From contig JBOGVS010000016.1 in the NCBI GenBank assembly GCA_050692555.1, positions 1 through 64,000 of the forward strand: a DNA stretch of 64,000 bases, written 5' to 3'. This document shows positions 23,042-31,639 of the stretch, in pieces; position 1 is the stretch's first letter, and each line of letters begins with the position of its first letter. The position numbers and the translations under genes are program-made. The notes below the pieces were generated by a model. That model worked only from the letters and a program-made list of their open reading frames with translations. It was not told where the DNA came from and searched no databases. The stretch is from DAITPV01 sp050692555. Its GTDB lineage: Bacteria; Actinomycetota; UBA4738; CALAEC01.

Positions 23042-23987
23042 CCACCAGGCGTCCGTCCCGCTCCTCGACGTCGGTGCCCAGCTCGGCGCAGGCCTCCCGG
23101 AACCGCCGCCCAACCCACGAGGCCTCATCGTCGTCGGCCAGACGGGTGTGGCAGAAGTCCAGGGCCAGCGGCACGGCCTCCAGTCGCCGTGGCCCGCGCT
23201 CATCCAGCTCCACCACCCACAGGAGCCCCAGGTCGTTCCGGAGCACCGGATCGACGGCGTAGTCGTCCAGGAAGTCGCCCAGATCGAAGAGCACCCTGCC
23301 GCCCACTCCATGGAACACGTGGGCCGAGTGCCCGGCGATAAGGGTGGCCCCGCCCTCTTGGAGCACCGCCGCTGCCGAGCTCACGTGGGACACCGGTCGG
23401 GAGGTCATATTCGGTCCCCAGTGGGGAGTGACCAGGACGGCGTCGGCGTCCGCCGTTCGCACCGACTTATCCACCCATTCCGGGACTCCCCGGCGGAGGT
23501 CGGCGTAGGCGATCCCCGGGCGATCCACGCCCACGGCGAAGTCCGCGGGGTGGTCGCTGAGGCCAAGGATCCCGAGCCGGAAACCGCTCGACCGGACCAC
23601 CGCCGGCCTCCGGGCCCGCTCCAGATCCGGCCCCGCCCCCACCCAGGCGATGCCGGCGCTCGACAGGTGCTCGAACGTTTCCAGGAGGGCCTCCTCCCCG
23701 AAGTCGAGGGCGTGGTTGTTGGCCAGCGTCACACAGTCGACCCCGAGGTGGACCAGGGTCTCCACCGCCGCGGGCGGGGCCCGGAAGAAGAACGCCTTCG
23801 CCGGATCCGGCCAGGGCCGTCCGCCGGTCGAGATGCAGCACTCCAGGTTGAGCACCATCAGGTCCGCCTCCCGGACCACGTCCACGACCTCCGGAGCGAC
23901 CAGTGATGAGGGCCGTGCCGAAGAGAGGCGCTCCGCAGCCCCTCGGCCCAGCATCGTGTCCCCGGCCAGCGCGAGCCTGATCCTCAC
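23031..23987 (-). CDS. CapA-family (PGA_cap) metallophosphatase-like protein
   Basis: A 318-residue protein of the CapA/PgsA family, related to the poly-gamma-glutamate capsule protein and to calcineurin-like phosphoesterases. Family marks are LAGDTMLGRG at the N-terminus, DLMVLNLECCIS, VTLANNHALDFGE and LIAGHSAHVFHG. Many homologues are membrane-anchored; here no signal peptide or membrane helix is visible, so this one may be cytoplasmic. The function outside capsule loci is not established. It is divergent from ppa. Confidence 0.85.
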   Translation of the reverse strand: MRIRLALAGDTMLGRGAAERLSSARPSSLVAPEVVDVVREADLMVLNLECCISTGGRPWPDPAKAFFFRAPPAAVETLVHLGVDCVTLANNHALDFGEEALLETFEHLSSAGIAWVGAGPDLERARRPAVVRSSGFRLGILGLSDHPADFAVGVDRPGIAYADLRRGVPEWVDKSVRTADADAVLVTPHWGPNMTSRPVSHVSSAAAVLQEGGATLIAGHSAHVFHGVGGRVLFDLGDFLDDYAVDPVLRNDLGLLWVVELDERGPRRLEAVPLALDFCHTRLADDDEASWVGRRFREACAELGTDVEERDGRLVVNW

Positions 23988-24005
23988 CTGCGTATCATCG
24001 CGCCG

Positions 24006-24491
24006 ATGGGCGCCCAGACGGTCATGGTGTACGTGGAGATCCCCAAGGGCTCCCGGAACAAGTACGAGTACGACGACGAGGCCGGCGGCCTGGTCCTGGA
24101 CCGCATGCTGTTCACCTCGATGGTGTACCCGGCCGACTACGGCTTCGTGGAGGGTACCCTGGCCCAGGATGGTGACCCGCTCGACGCCATGGTTCTGGTG
24201 AGCGAGCCCACGTTCCCCGGTTGCCGGATCCGTTCACGGCCGATCGGTCTGTTCCGGATGTGGGACGAGAAGGGGCCTGACCAGAAGATCATGTGTGTTC
24301 CGTTGCGCGACCCCACCTGGTCGGCGCTGCGGGTCTACGAGGACATCCCCGAGAGCCTGCGCAACGAGATCGAGCACTTCTTCGCGGTGTACAAGGACCT
24401 CGAGGGAAAGCCCACCGGGGTGGAAGGGTGGGGTGATCTGCCCGAAGCCGAGGCCCTGATCAAGGAAGCCAGGGCTCGGGCCGCTCCCTGA
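24006..24491 (+). CDS. ppa: inorganic pyrophosphatase
   Basis: A 161-residue family I soluble pyrophosphatase, hydrolysing PPi to drive biosynthesis. The signature DGDPLDAMV (Asp55, Asp57, Asp60) holds the metal-binding aspartates; IPKGSRNKYEYD and YPADYGFVEGT are also conserved. Length is standard for bacterial enzymes. ATG 24006 lies 18 bp from the start of the divergent CapA-like gene, so the two share a very short promoter region. Confidence 0.96.
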   Translation: MGAQTVMVYVEIPKGSRNKYEYDDEAGGLVLDRMLFTSMVYPADYGFVEGTLAQDGDPLDAMVLVSEPTFPGCRIRSRPIGLFRMWDEKGPDQKIMCVPLRDPTWSALRVYEDIPESLRNEIEHFFAVYKDLEGKPTGVEGWGDLPEAEALIKEARARAAP

Positions 24492-24522
24492 CCCTTGCCT
24501 GGAAGCCGTCCCGCCGGCCGGG

Positions 24523-24545
24523 TAGTATAGCAACTCAGTGGTTGC
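24523..24545 (+). promoter_or_regulatory. promoter and ArsR-type operator of the SRPBCC-ArsR operon
   Basis: TAGTAT (24523-24528) is a plausible -10 box. It is followed at once by the inverted repeat GCAAC-tcagtg-GTTGC (24530-24545). The first codon of the SRPBCC gene is at 24549, only 4 nt after the repeat, and no Shine-Dalgarno sequence fits between, so the transcript is probably leaderless or nearly so. The repeat overlaps the expected transcription start, as for ArsR autorepression. Confidence 0.55.
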
Positions 24546-24548
24546 ACG

Positions 24549-24998
24549 ATGAGCGAAGACCTGAGAACCGTCGAGCGGAGCGTGACCTTGCCGGTCCCCC
24601 GGGAGGAGCTGTGGGACCTGCTGACCCGTCCGGAGCAGCTCTCCGCGTGGTTCGGCGCCGAGGTCGAGGAGCTCGAGCTGCGTCCCGGCGGACGGATCGC
24701 CTTCCGAGGCCCCGACGGCCGGATTCGGCGAGCCCTCATCCAGGAGCTGGAGCCTCCTACCCGCCTGGTCTTCCGGTGGCTGCCGTCGGGCGGTGAGGCG
24801 GTGGACGAGCACCCGTCGACCGTGGAGTTCCTCCTGGAGGAGGTGGCCGAGGGGACCAGGCTCACCATCGTGGAGTCCCGGCATTCCACGGATGCGGATC
24901 CCGTCGCGCCCGAGATGGAGTCGGGCTGGGCTCCCATCCTGGCCGATCCTCCCCCCGATCCGCCGGGGGCCCCACCGCGGATCCTCCTTCACACATGA
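24549..24998 (+). CDS. SRPBCC (AHSA1-like) family protein
   Basis: A 149-residue START/Bet v1-fold protein of the AHSA1 group that binds small hydrophobic ligands. The N-terminal VPREELWDLLTRPEQLSAWFGA, central PGGRIAFRGPDG and EELAEGTRLTIVES-like segment are typical. It lies upstream of an ArsR regulator and overlaps it (ATGA). Such pairs are common in actinobacteria, usually with the regulator first; here the order is reversed. The ligand is unknown. Confidence 0.85.
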   Translation: MSEDLRTVERSVTLPVPREELWDLLTRPEQLSAWFGAEVEELELRPGGRIAFRGPDGRIRRALIQELEPPTRLVFRWLPSGGEAVDEHPSTVEFLLEEVAEGTRLTIVESRHSTDADPVAPEMESGWAPILADPPPDPPGAPPRILLHT

Positions 24999-25327
24999 GC
25001 CCCAGGCCCGACCCCGTCGAACCGGTCTTCGCCGCGCTCGCGGACCCCACCCGCCGCCGGGTGATCCTCAGCCTCTCCGAGCGAGGACCGGCCACGGCCA
25101 CCCGGCTGGCCCGGGATCTCCCGGTCACCCGACAGGCAGTGGCCAAGCACCTCGCCGCCCTGCAGGAGGCGGGACTGGTCGCCGGGGAGCGGGTCGGCAG
25201 GGAGCATCGGTACCGGCTGACCCCGGCGCCCCTGGCCGACGCGGTCTCCTGGATGGCGTCGGTCGGAGCGCACTGGGACGAACGGCTGGACCGTCTCCGG
25301 AGCCTTGTCCATCGTGGCCCCCGGTAG
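24995..25327 (+). CDS. ArsR-family transcriptional regulator
   Basis: A 110-residue winged-helix repressor. FAALADPTRRRVILSLSERG begins the domain, and PVTRQAVAKHLAALQEAGLV is the recognition helix-turn-helix. No metal-binding cysteine pair (ELCVCDL type) is present, so it is not an arsenic/metal sensor; it belongs to the group paired with SRPBCC proteins. It probably represses its own operon at the inverted repeat 24530-24545. Confidence 0.9.
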   Translation: MSPRPDPVEPVFAALADPTRRRVILSLSERGPATATRLARDLPVTRQAVAKHLAALQEAGLVAGERVGREHRYRLTPAPLADAVSWMASVGAHWDERLDRLRSLVHRGPR

Positions 25328-25342
25328 CTCGGATCCGCCTCC

Positions 25343-26293
25343 TCAATCCCGGATCCAGCCCACCTGAGCGGCAAGCGACTCTACGCGCCGGCGGTGCACG
25401 AGACCGGGGACCTCTGTTTCCACGCTTGCGCCGGCGCATCCCAGGGCCATGGACAGCGCCGAGCGGAGGTCGTCGCCGCGCTCCAGGCAACCGACGAGGC
25501 CGGATACCAGCGCGTCCCCGGCCCCGATCGGGTTCCGGACCTCCACCGGCGGAGCCTCGAGCCCCCAGCGGTCCGAGGCCGTGACCACGGCGGCCCCGGC
25601 CCGGCCCACGGTCACCACGGCCATGCCGGCGCCCCGAGCGATCAGCTCCGCTCCCGCTTCCGCGGCTCGCTCCCGCAACCCCGATCCGGCCTCCTCCACG
25701 GGCAGCCCTGCGGCTCCACGCAGCATCCCCTCGACCTCGGCCACATTGGGGGTCACGATGTCCGGCCCTGCCTCCAAGGCTGCCTCCAGCTTCGGGCCGG
25801 AGGCATCGACGACGGACCGAGCTCCCCGGTCGCGGGCCATGCGGACGAGCCGCGCGTAGGCGTCCGGAGGGGTTCCGGGCGGGGCGCTTCCGATGCACAC
25901 CAAGAACGTCTGTCCCGGGAGATGCTCCCCCATCGCATGCTCGTAGGCCGTCCACTCGGCCGGCGAGACCGGAGGGCCGGGCTCGTTCAGCACGGTTACC
26001 CGGCCGCTACCCTCGATGACGATCGACGCCGCCCGGACTTCCCCCCGGGTGGTCACGGGCACGACGGCCAGGCCTTCATCCCCGAGGAGCCCAACGACGG
26101 CTCCCCCGGTGCGTCCCGGCGCCAGGGCCACCAGTGTGGCCGGGAACCCCATCTCCCGAGCCAGCCGGAGCACGTTCACGCCCTTGCCGCCCGGCCCGAC
26201 CGTAGCGTTGGAGAACCGGAGGACCTCTGCGGGCCGAAGCTCGTCGATCCGGAGGATCCGGTCGGTAGTCAGGTTGGGGCCGGCGACGAGCAT
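25343..26293 (-). CDS. PfkB-family sugar kinase (1-phosphofructokinase-like)
   Basis: A 316-residue ribokinase/PfkB-fold kinase. VGPGGKGVNVLRLAREMG near residue 35 is the sugar-binding N-terminal motif of the LacC/FruK subgroup, and RNPIGAGDALVSGLVGCLE is the anion-hole signature with the catalytic aspartate. Substrates in this subgroup are sugar phosphates such as fructose-1-phosphate or tagatose-6-phosphate. It is the last gene of the LacI-led operon and starts 2 nt after the FGGY kinase stop. The ATG at 26293 is preferred over a GTG at 26317. Confidence 0.86.
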   Translation of the reverse strand: MLVAGPNLTTDRILRIDELRPAEVLRFSNATVGPGGKGVNVLRLAREMGFPATLVALAPGRTGGAVVGLLGDEGLAVVPVTTRGEVRAASIVIEGSGRVTVLNEPGPPVSPAEWTAYEHAMGEHLPGQTFLVCIGSAPPGTPPDAYARLVRMARDRGARSVVDASGPKLEAALEAGPDIVTPNVAEVEGMLRGAAGLPVEEAGSGLRERAAEAGAELIARGAGMAVVTVGRAGAAVVTASDRWGLEAPPVEVRNPIGAGDALVSGLVGCLERGDDLRSALSMALGCAGASVETEVPGLVHRRRVESLAAQVGWIRD

Positions 26294-26295
26294 CC

Positions 26296-27632
26296 TCAGG
26301 CGGCGGTGGGGCGCCACTCGATCGGGGGAAGATCTTCCACTCCTCCATAAAGCCCGGCGGCCACCCCCGCCATCAGGGCCGCTCCCCTGGCCCCGGCCTC
26401 GTCTACCACCGGCTCATCGAACGGCCCCAGGATCTCCCGCTTGACTGCTCGGACCGCGGGGCTTCGCGCCCACCCGCCTGCCACGACCAGCCGTCCCGTC
26501 GGTCCGGCCACGGACTCGATCGTGGCCAGGGCCCCGGCGCCGTGCTGAGCGATCGCCTCGAGCGCCGCCCGCCACACGTGGCCGGGGGTGGCGGCCCAGG
26601 TGATCCCCTCCAAGGCGGCCAGATCGCCGGTCATGTCGTGCACGACCAACCCACCGGCGCCGGTGGGCACCCCCATCGCTGCCGCGTCCAAAGCCTCCCG
26701 ATCCTCCGTGCCGAGGAGACCGAGGAAACGCTGGAGAGCCAGCCCCGAGACGAACCCCGCCATCAAGGACTGCCTGCCCGGAAGGGCGTGCCAGCCCACC
26801 GTGACCCCGCCGGCCGCCGTGCGACGGATGGCCTGTGCGGGAACGGGGGGCTCGACGGCGGCAACGAGGGCCTCCGCCGTACCACACGAGTCGAACACGT
26901 CCCCGGGTCGCGTGGCCCCGGCTCCGATGGTGGCGCATGGGTGGTCGTGCCCCCCGACCGTCAGGGTGGCCCCTTCGGCGCCGGGGAGTGCTTCCCCCAC
27001 CAGTCCGGCGGGGCTCCCCGCGTCCGCCGTCTCGGGAAGCAGACCGCCCGGCGCCCCGGCCCATGTCATCACCTCGTCCCACCATGCTCGCGACGCCAGA
27101 TCCAGGAACCCGGTGCGTGATGCCAGGGAGAGATCGGCCACCTCATGGCCGCCCAGGCTTCGAACCATCCATTCCGCGACGTTCAGCCACCGCACGCCCC
27201 GTCGGGACTCGGCCAGATGGGCCCGCATCCACCGATACTTGCTGAGCGTGCACAGTCGGCTGGGAGGGAGCCCGGTTCGATCTCGCCGAATGCTTCCGCC
27301 AACTCCCGAGCCTGGTGGTCCCCACGGGCGTCGTGCCAGGCGATCATTGGAGCTACCGGCTCGCCTCGGCGATCCAGCAGCGTCCCGGTCTCCGCCATGC
27401 TGGTCACTCCTACTCCCAGCACCTGTCCGTCGGGGCCGCCATCGATGGCCTCACGAGCCGCCACCACCCCTGCGCCGACCAGATCGCCGGGGTCCATCTC
27501 GGCCCCGGTGGACACCGTGCGCCACGGAGTGGGAACCACACCGTGTGATCGCTCTTGGCCGTCGAGAGTGATCACGGCGGCCTTCGCGTGGGTGGTCCCC
27601 AGGTCGATGCCCAGCAGCAGCCCGTCGGTCAT
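26296..27632 (-). pseudogene. FGGY-family carbohydrate kinase broken by a frameshift
   Basis: The N-terminal part reads in one frame from ATG 27632 (LLGIDLGTTHAKAAV, the first phosphate motif) to about 27275, ending in FGEIE. The rest reads in another frame from there, resuming with GLPPSRLCTLSKYRWMRAHL and continuing to the ATPase motif VAGGWARSP. Restoring one base gives a continuous 445-residue xylulokinase/gluconokinase-like protein, so the simplest cause is a single-base deletion near 27275. All motifs on both sides are intact, which points to a recent mutation or a sequencing error. ATG 27632 overlaps the upstream stop (ATGA). Confidence 0.85.
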
Positions 27633-28696
27633 CGCAGCTCGGGTGTCGCCGCGTCGGGAGCGTCGGGAGCCGGCGGGATGCATCGTACGGCTTCGATCGT
27701 TCCGATCAACCGGCAGTCCCCGGCGGCGAACGGTACCAGCACCGTGGTCCCCCGCTGAAGATCAACCGGGCCGCCGGCCGCCGGCTCAAGACGCCCGTGG
27801 CCCTCGGTCACCACCAGGATCGAGAACCCCGCGGGAATGAGCGCGGCGTTGCCGGGCCGGAGCCGCTCCGCGCGGAAGAACGGGTCGGCCTGGTCAGGGA
27901 AGAGCAACTCCACCCCCGGGCGCGTTCCATCCTCCCTCGGTCGATGATTGAGCAGGCGGGGGAGCTCGGATGGTCCCCACCCGGAACGATCGACGCATCC
28001 CAGGGCCACGTCGAAGCCCAGGCTCAGGTGGCCTTCCCGGACCCCATCGATGCCGAACCCATCCCACTCCAGGAGGACAGAGAAGTCGGTGGGCTCCTGG
28101 AGCTCTACCAGGAACACCCCTTCGCCGATGGCGTGAGGGACTCCGGCCGGGACGAGCACGGCGTCTCCAGCCCTGATGGGGATCCGATTCATGGCCTCGA
28201 GCATGGTCGACCGCTCCTGCCCGTTCACCCAGGTGGCCAGCTCGGGCCCGTGAACGTCTCGCCGGAAGCCGAGGAACACGTGTGGATCCGAGGAATCGGT
28301 TCCCAGGATCACCCACCCCTCGGTCTTCCCCCAGCGGCAGTCGAGATGCCGGCGAGCGAAGTCGCGGTCCGGGTGGCAGTGAACGGGCAGGCGTTGGCCG
28401 GCATGGAGCAGCTTCACCAGCAGGCCCGGATCAGAGCCGAATCGGTCGGCGTGGCGTGGGCCAAGATAGGCCTCCGGGTCCGAGGCCAGTGCTTCGGAGA
28501 CGGTGCGACCGTCAGGGAGAAGGCTCACCCCGGTCCCTACCTCGCCGAACACCGTGGTGGCAGAACCCACCCAGTCCTCGGGGGCATGGTCGTCCTCGTT
28601 CGGGATCCCCCGAAACTCCGAGATGGCCCAGCCCCCGCGATAGAAGCGACGTACCTGGTTCGGTCCCAGAACGATCGGCTCCACCACCACGTCCAT
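27629..28696 (-). CDS. class I mannose-6-phosphate isomerase-like protein
   Basis: A 355-residue cupin-type phosphomannose isomerase relative. KLLHAGQRLPVHCHPD and the following KTEGWVILG region carry the metal-binding histidines and glutamate of the ManA active site, and VPAGVPHAIGEGVFLVELQEP the next metal histidine. It would interconvert an aldose and ketose (or their phosphates) inside this catabolic operon. The N-terminus is uncertain: ATG 28696 matches the homology, whereas GTG 28768 would overlap the binding-protein stop. Its last codon overlaps the FGGY kinase start. Confidence 0.82.
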   Translation of the reverse strand: MDVVVEPIVLGPNQVRRFYRGGWAISEFRGIPNEDDHAPEDWVGSATTVFGEVGTGVSLLPDGRTVSEALASDPEAYLGPRHADRFGSDPGLLVKLLHAGQRLPVHCHPDRDFARRHLDCRWGKTEGWVILGTDSSDPHVFLGFRRDVHGPELATWVNGQERSTMLEAMNRIPIRAGDAVLVPAGVPHAIGEGVFLVELQEPTDFSVLLEWDGFGIDGVREGHLSLGFDVALGCVDRSGWGPSELPRLLNHRPREDGTRPGVELLFPDQADPFFRAERLRPGNAALIPAGFSILVVTEGHGRLEPAAGGPVDLQRGTTVLVPFAAGDCRLIGTIEAVRCIPPAPDAPDAATPELR

Positions 28697-28761
28697 TCTC
28701 GAGGCCGGCCGGCCGGCGCCATCCCGAAGACGGCGCCGGCCAGCCTTCCCTTCAACCTCGA

Positions 28762-29736
28762 TCAGCACTCTCCCAGGTAGAGCGTGTCCCGCACCTCCGG
28801 GTCCTCCAGGTTGTCCTGGGTGACCACGGTCAGGGGAGTGGTGATCTCTTCCTCGAAGGACTCGCCGCGAAGCGACGCCACCGCCGTCTCCACACCGAGG
28901 CTGCCGATCTCCCTGGGGTTCTGGGCCACCAGGGCCTGCACCAGACCCTCCTCGAGCTGCGCCACCTGTCCCGGGCTGGCGTCGAAGCCCACGATCTGGA
29001 CCTCGCCCAGCTCCCCCGCGTCCCGGAGGGCAGTGGCCGCCCCCTCGGCCGAGAACAGGTTGGTGGCGAAGATGCCCGCCAGATCGGGGTTGGCGGCAAG
29101 CTGCGCCGACGTGATCTGGGCGGCCCGGGTGGGGTCGTCGTTGTTGAACTCCGCCCCGAGATACTCGATCCCCGGCTCCCCTTCGATCACTTCCTCGAAC
29201 CCCTGCTGGCGCTCCTCCACCGTGGAGACCCCCGGTTGGGTGGTGTTCACGAACACCGAGCCCTGGCCTCCGATGAGGTCGACCAGCGCCTCTCCGGCGA
29301 CTCGGCCCCCTTCGATATTGTCGGTGGCGATCCGGGAGATCCCGATCTCCGGGTCGTCCACGATGGTGTCCACGAGCACGACGGTGATCCCGGCGTCCTG
29401 GGCTGCCTGGAGCGGCGCGATCAGGGCCGTGCGCTCGGTCGGCGCGATCAAGATGGCATCGGGCTGCTGCGCTACCACCGCCTCCACGATGGGGATCTGT
29501 TCGGTGGGGTCGAACTCATTGGGCCCCTGCACCGAGTAGCTCACCCCCAGCTCGTCCGCGGCCGCCTGAGCCCCACAATCCATCGTGATGTAGAACTCGT
29601 CGCCAGCCACGCCCTGGATCAGGACGATCTCCAGCGGTTCCTCGCCGCCGTCGCCACCACCGCCGCCTTCCCCCCCATTGCAGGCCGCGGCAATGAGGGC
29701 GGCTACGGCCACCAAGGCCAACAGCGTTCGTCTCAT
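28762..29736 (-). CDS. sugar-binding lipoprotein of the ABC transporter (RbsB-like)
   Basis: A 324-residue Peripla_BP_4 protein with a lipobox (ALIAAAC, Cys19) and a glycine/acidic linker. The fold is evident from QQPDAILIAPTERTALIAPL, then AGITVVLVDTIVDD, and EVQIVGFDASPGQV near the C-terminus, equivalents of the ribose-binding protein lobes. The ATG at 29736 has GGGAG 7 nt upstream. The codons before it show no homology. It delivers the sugar to the permease encoded just upstream. Confidence 0.92.
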   Translation of the reverse strand: MRRTLLALVAVAALIAAACNGGEGGGGGDGGEEPLEIVLIQGVAGDEFYITMDCGAQAAADELGVSYSVQGPNEFDPTEQIPIVEAVVAQQPDAILIAPTERTALIAPLQAAQDAGITVVLVDTIVDDPEIGISRIATDNIEGGRVAGEALVDLIGGQGSVFVNTTQPGVSTVEERQQGFEEVIEGEPGIEYLGAEFNNDDPTRAAQITSAQLAANPDLAGIFATNLFSAEGAATALRDAGELGEVQIVGFDASPGQVAQLEEGLVQALVAQNPREIGSLGVETAVASLRGESFEEEITTPLTVVTQDNLEDPEVRDTLYLGEC

Positions 29737-29819
29737 GGCACGCTCCCTTCCTCGGGCTGCCCCCTCTTCAGTCCTCCCTCGCCTCAATCGATGCAACCTC
29801 CCCTCCTTCCGGTTGTCCC

Positions 29820-30866
29820 TCAAGCCCGTTCCCTGGCACGACGTTTCAGCTGATCCACGTACACCGCCAGGATCAGCACCGCACCCACAGCGACCTGCTG
29901 CCAGAACGGCTCGACGCCGATGATGATGAAGCCGTTTCGCAAGATGGCCGGGATGAACACGCCCACCACCGTCCCGGCGATCGCCCCGATGCCACCGAAC
30001 AGGCTCGTTCCCCCGATGACCACGGCGGCGATGGCCTGAAGGTTGGCGGTGCCGTACCCCTCGATCGTGGTCGTGGTGAACCGAGCGAGCTGGAGGTAAC
30101 CGGCCACCCCCGCCAGGAACCCGGAGAGTGCGTACACCTTGATCAGGTGCCGGGACACATTGATCCCGGCCCGGCGAGAGGCTTCGGCGTTCGACCCGAT
30201 CGCATACGTGTACCGACCGAACCGGGTGAGGTGCAGCAGGATCCCCCCGAGGATGGTGATCCCCGCGCCGATCAGCACCAGGTAGGGGATCGTGTCGAAC
30301 AGACGACCGATGCCCACGGTGGTCACCAGCTCTGTGGGGACACCCCGGACGTTGATGCCCCCGCTCAACAGCAAGGCCGCACCCTGGGCCATGCCCAGTG
30401 TCCCCAGGGTCACGATCAGCGCGGGCATCCGGGACTTGGCGATGAGGAATCCGTTGATCAGCCCCCAGGCCAGCCCCGACAGCAGGGCGCTCAGCAGTCC
30501 CACCAGGATGACGATCAGGCCCTCCCCGCCCATGGCCCGCATCACCAGGGCTGCCACCACCTGAGAGAAGACCAGTACGGATCCGACCGAGAGATCGATC
30601 CCCGCGGTGATGATCACGAAGGTCATCCCCACCGCGATGATCAGCAGGCTCGACGCATCGATCATGATGTTTCGGAGGTTGAACACCGAAGCAAAGGCAT
30701 CGAAGTTCAGCACCGAGAAGATGGCGATGATCACTACCAGCACCAGGAAGATCCAGGTGGAGGTTGCCGCCGTGAGCTTCCAGAGACGGGAGCGAGCCTC
30801 CGGCTCCCCCCTCTCCACGAGACCGTCCCGCGGAGCCTGATCCACGGGCGTCCGCTCGGCGGGCAT
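29820..30866 (-). CDS. sugar ABC transporter permease (RbsC-like)
   Basis: A 348-residue polytopic permease. GMTFVIITAGIDLSVGSVLVF, IAKSRMPALIVTLGTLGMAQG and IGGTSLFGGIGAIAGTVVG are the conserved BPD_transp_2 segments. The ATG at 30866 shares a base with the ATPase stop (TGATG); a GTG three bases earlier is also possible. An 83-bp gap separates it from the binding-protein gene, unusual in this otherwise tightly overlapped operon. Confidence 0.92.
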   Translation of the reverse strand: MPAERTPVDQAPRDGLVERGEPEARSRLWKLTAATSTWIFLVLVVIIAIFSVLNFDAFASVFNLRNIMIDASSLLIIAVGMTFVIITAGIDLSVGSVLVFSQVVAALVMRAMGGEGLIVILVGLLSALLSGLAWGLINGFLIAKSRMPALIVTLGTLGMAQGAALLLSGGINVRGVPTELVTTVGIGRLFDTIPYLVLIGAGITILGGILLHLTRFGRYTYAIGSNAEASRRAGINVSRHLIKVYALSGFLAGVAGYLQLARFTTTTIEGYGTANLQAIAAVVIGGTSLFGGIGAIAGTVVGVFIPAILRNGFIIIGVEPFWQQVAVGAVLILAVYVDQLKRRARERA

Positions 30867-31639
30867 CACGACGACTCCTGGTCCGAGAGCGCGCCGGTCA
30901 TGGCCCCCACGACCTCGTCCATCCTTACCTCGCCGGCGCGCAAGGTCGCCACCCGCCTCCCCAGCCGCAGCACCTGGATCCGGCTGGCCACCTGGAACAC
31001 CTGCGGCAAGTTGTGGCTGATCAACACCACCGACGTCCCCGAGTCCCGGATCCGCCGGATCAGGTCCAGCACCTTCTCGGACTGGACCACGCCGAGTGCG
31101 GCGGTGGGCTCGTCCATGAAGATCACCCGGCTGGCCCAGGTGGCGGCGCGACTCACGGCCACGCTCTGGCGCTGCCCTCCCGAGAGCGTGCCCACATCGG
31201 CGTTCAGATCCTGGAGACCGATGCCCAGGGTGGCGAAGGACTCCGCCGCTCGACGGCGCATCCCTCGCTTGTCGATGAACCCCAGCCCGCCCAGCAGACC
31301 GGCTCGCATCACCTCCCGGCCGAGGAACAGGTTGGCCGCCGGGTCCAGGTCCTCGGCCAGGGCCAGGTCCTGGTACACGGTCTCCATCCCCAGGCGTCGG
31401 GCGGCCATCGGCGAGTCGATCCGGGTGGAACGTCCCTCGAATCGGATGTCCCCCCCGTCCGCCTGGACCGTCCCGGAAAGGATCTTGATGAGGGTGGTCT
31501 TGCCGGCGCCGTTGTCGCCCACGAGGGCGGTGATCTCTCCGGGGAATACGTCGAAGTCGGCCCCCTGAAGGGCGCGAACGTGACCGTAGTTCTTGACGAT
31601 GCCCTGAGCCTCGAGGAGCGCGCCATTCTCCGCGCTCAC
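30866..31639 (-). CDS. sugar ABC transporter ATPase, single-domain
   Basis: A 257-residue ABC protein: Walker A GDNGAGKTT (about 42-50), signature LSGGQRQ, Walker B VIFMDEPTAAL and switch histidine in ISHNL. It resembles only the N-terminal half of RbsA/XylG; single-domain versions such as FrcA exist and would act as a homodimer. GTG 31639 overlaps the LacI-family regulator stop (GTGA), placing regulator and transporter in one transcript. Confidence 0.92.
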   Translation of the reverse strand: MSAENGALLEAQGIVKNYGHVRALQGADFDVFPGEITALVGDNGAGKTTLIKILSGTVQADGGDIRFEGRSTRIDSPMAARRLGMETVYQDLALAEDLDPAANLFLGREVMRAGLLGGLGFIDKRGMRRRAAESFATLGIGLQDLNADVGTLSGGQRQSVAVSRAATWASRVIFMDEPTAALGVVQSEKVLDLIRRIRDSGTSVVLISHNLPQVFQVASRIQVLRLGRRVATLRAGEVRMDEVVGAMTGALSDQESS

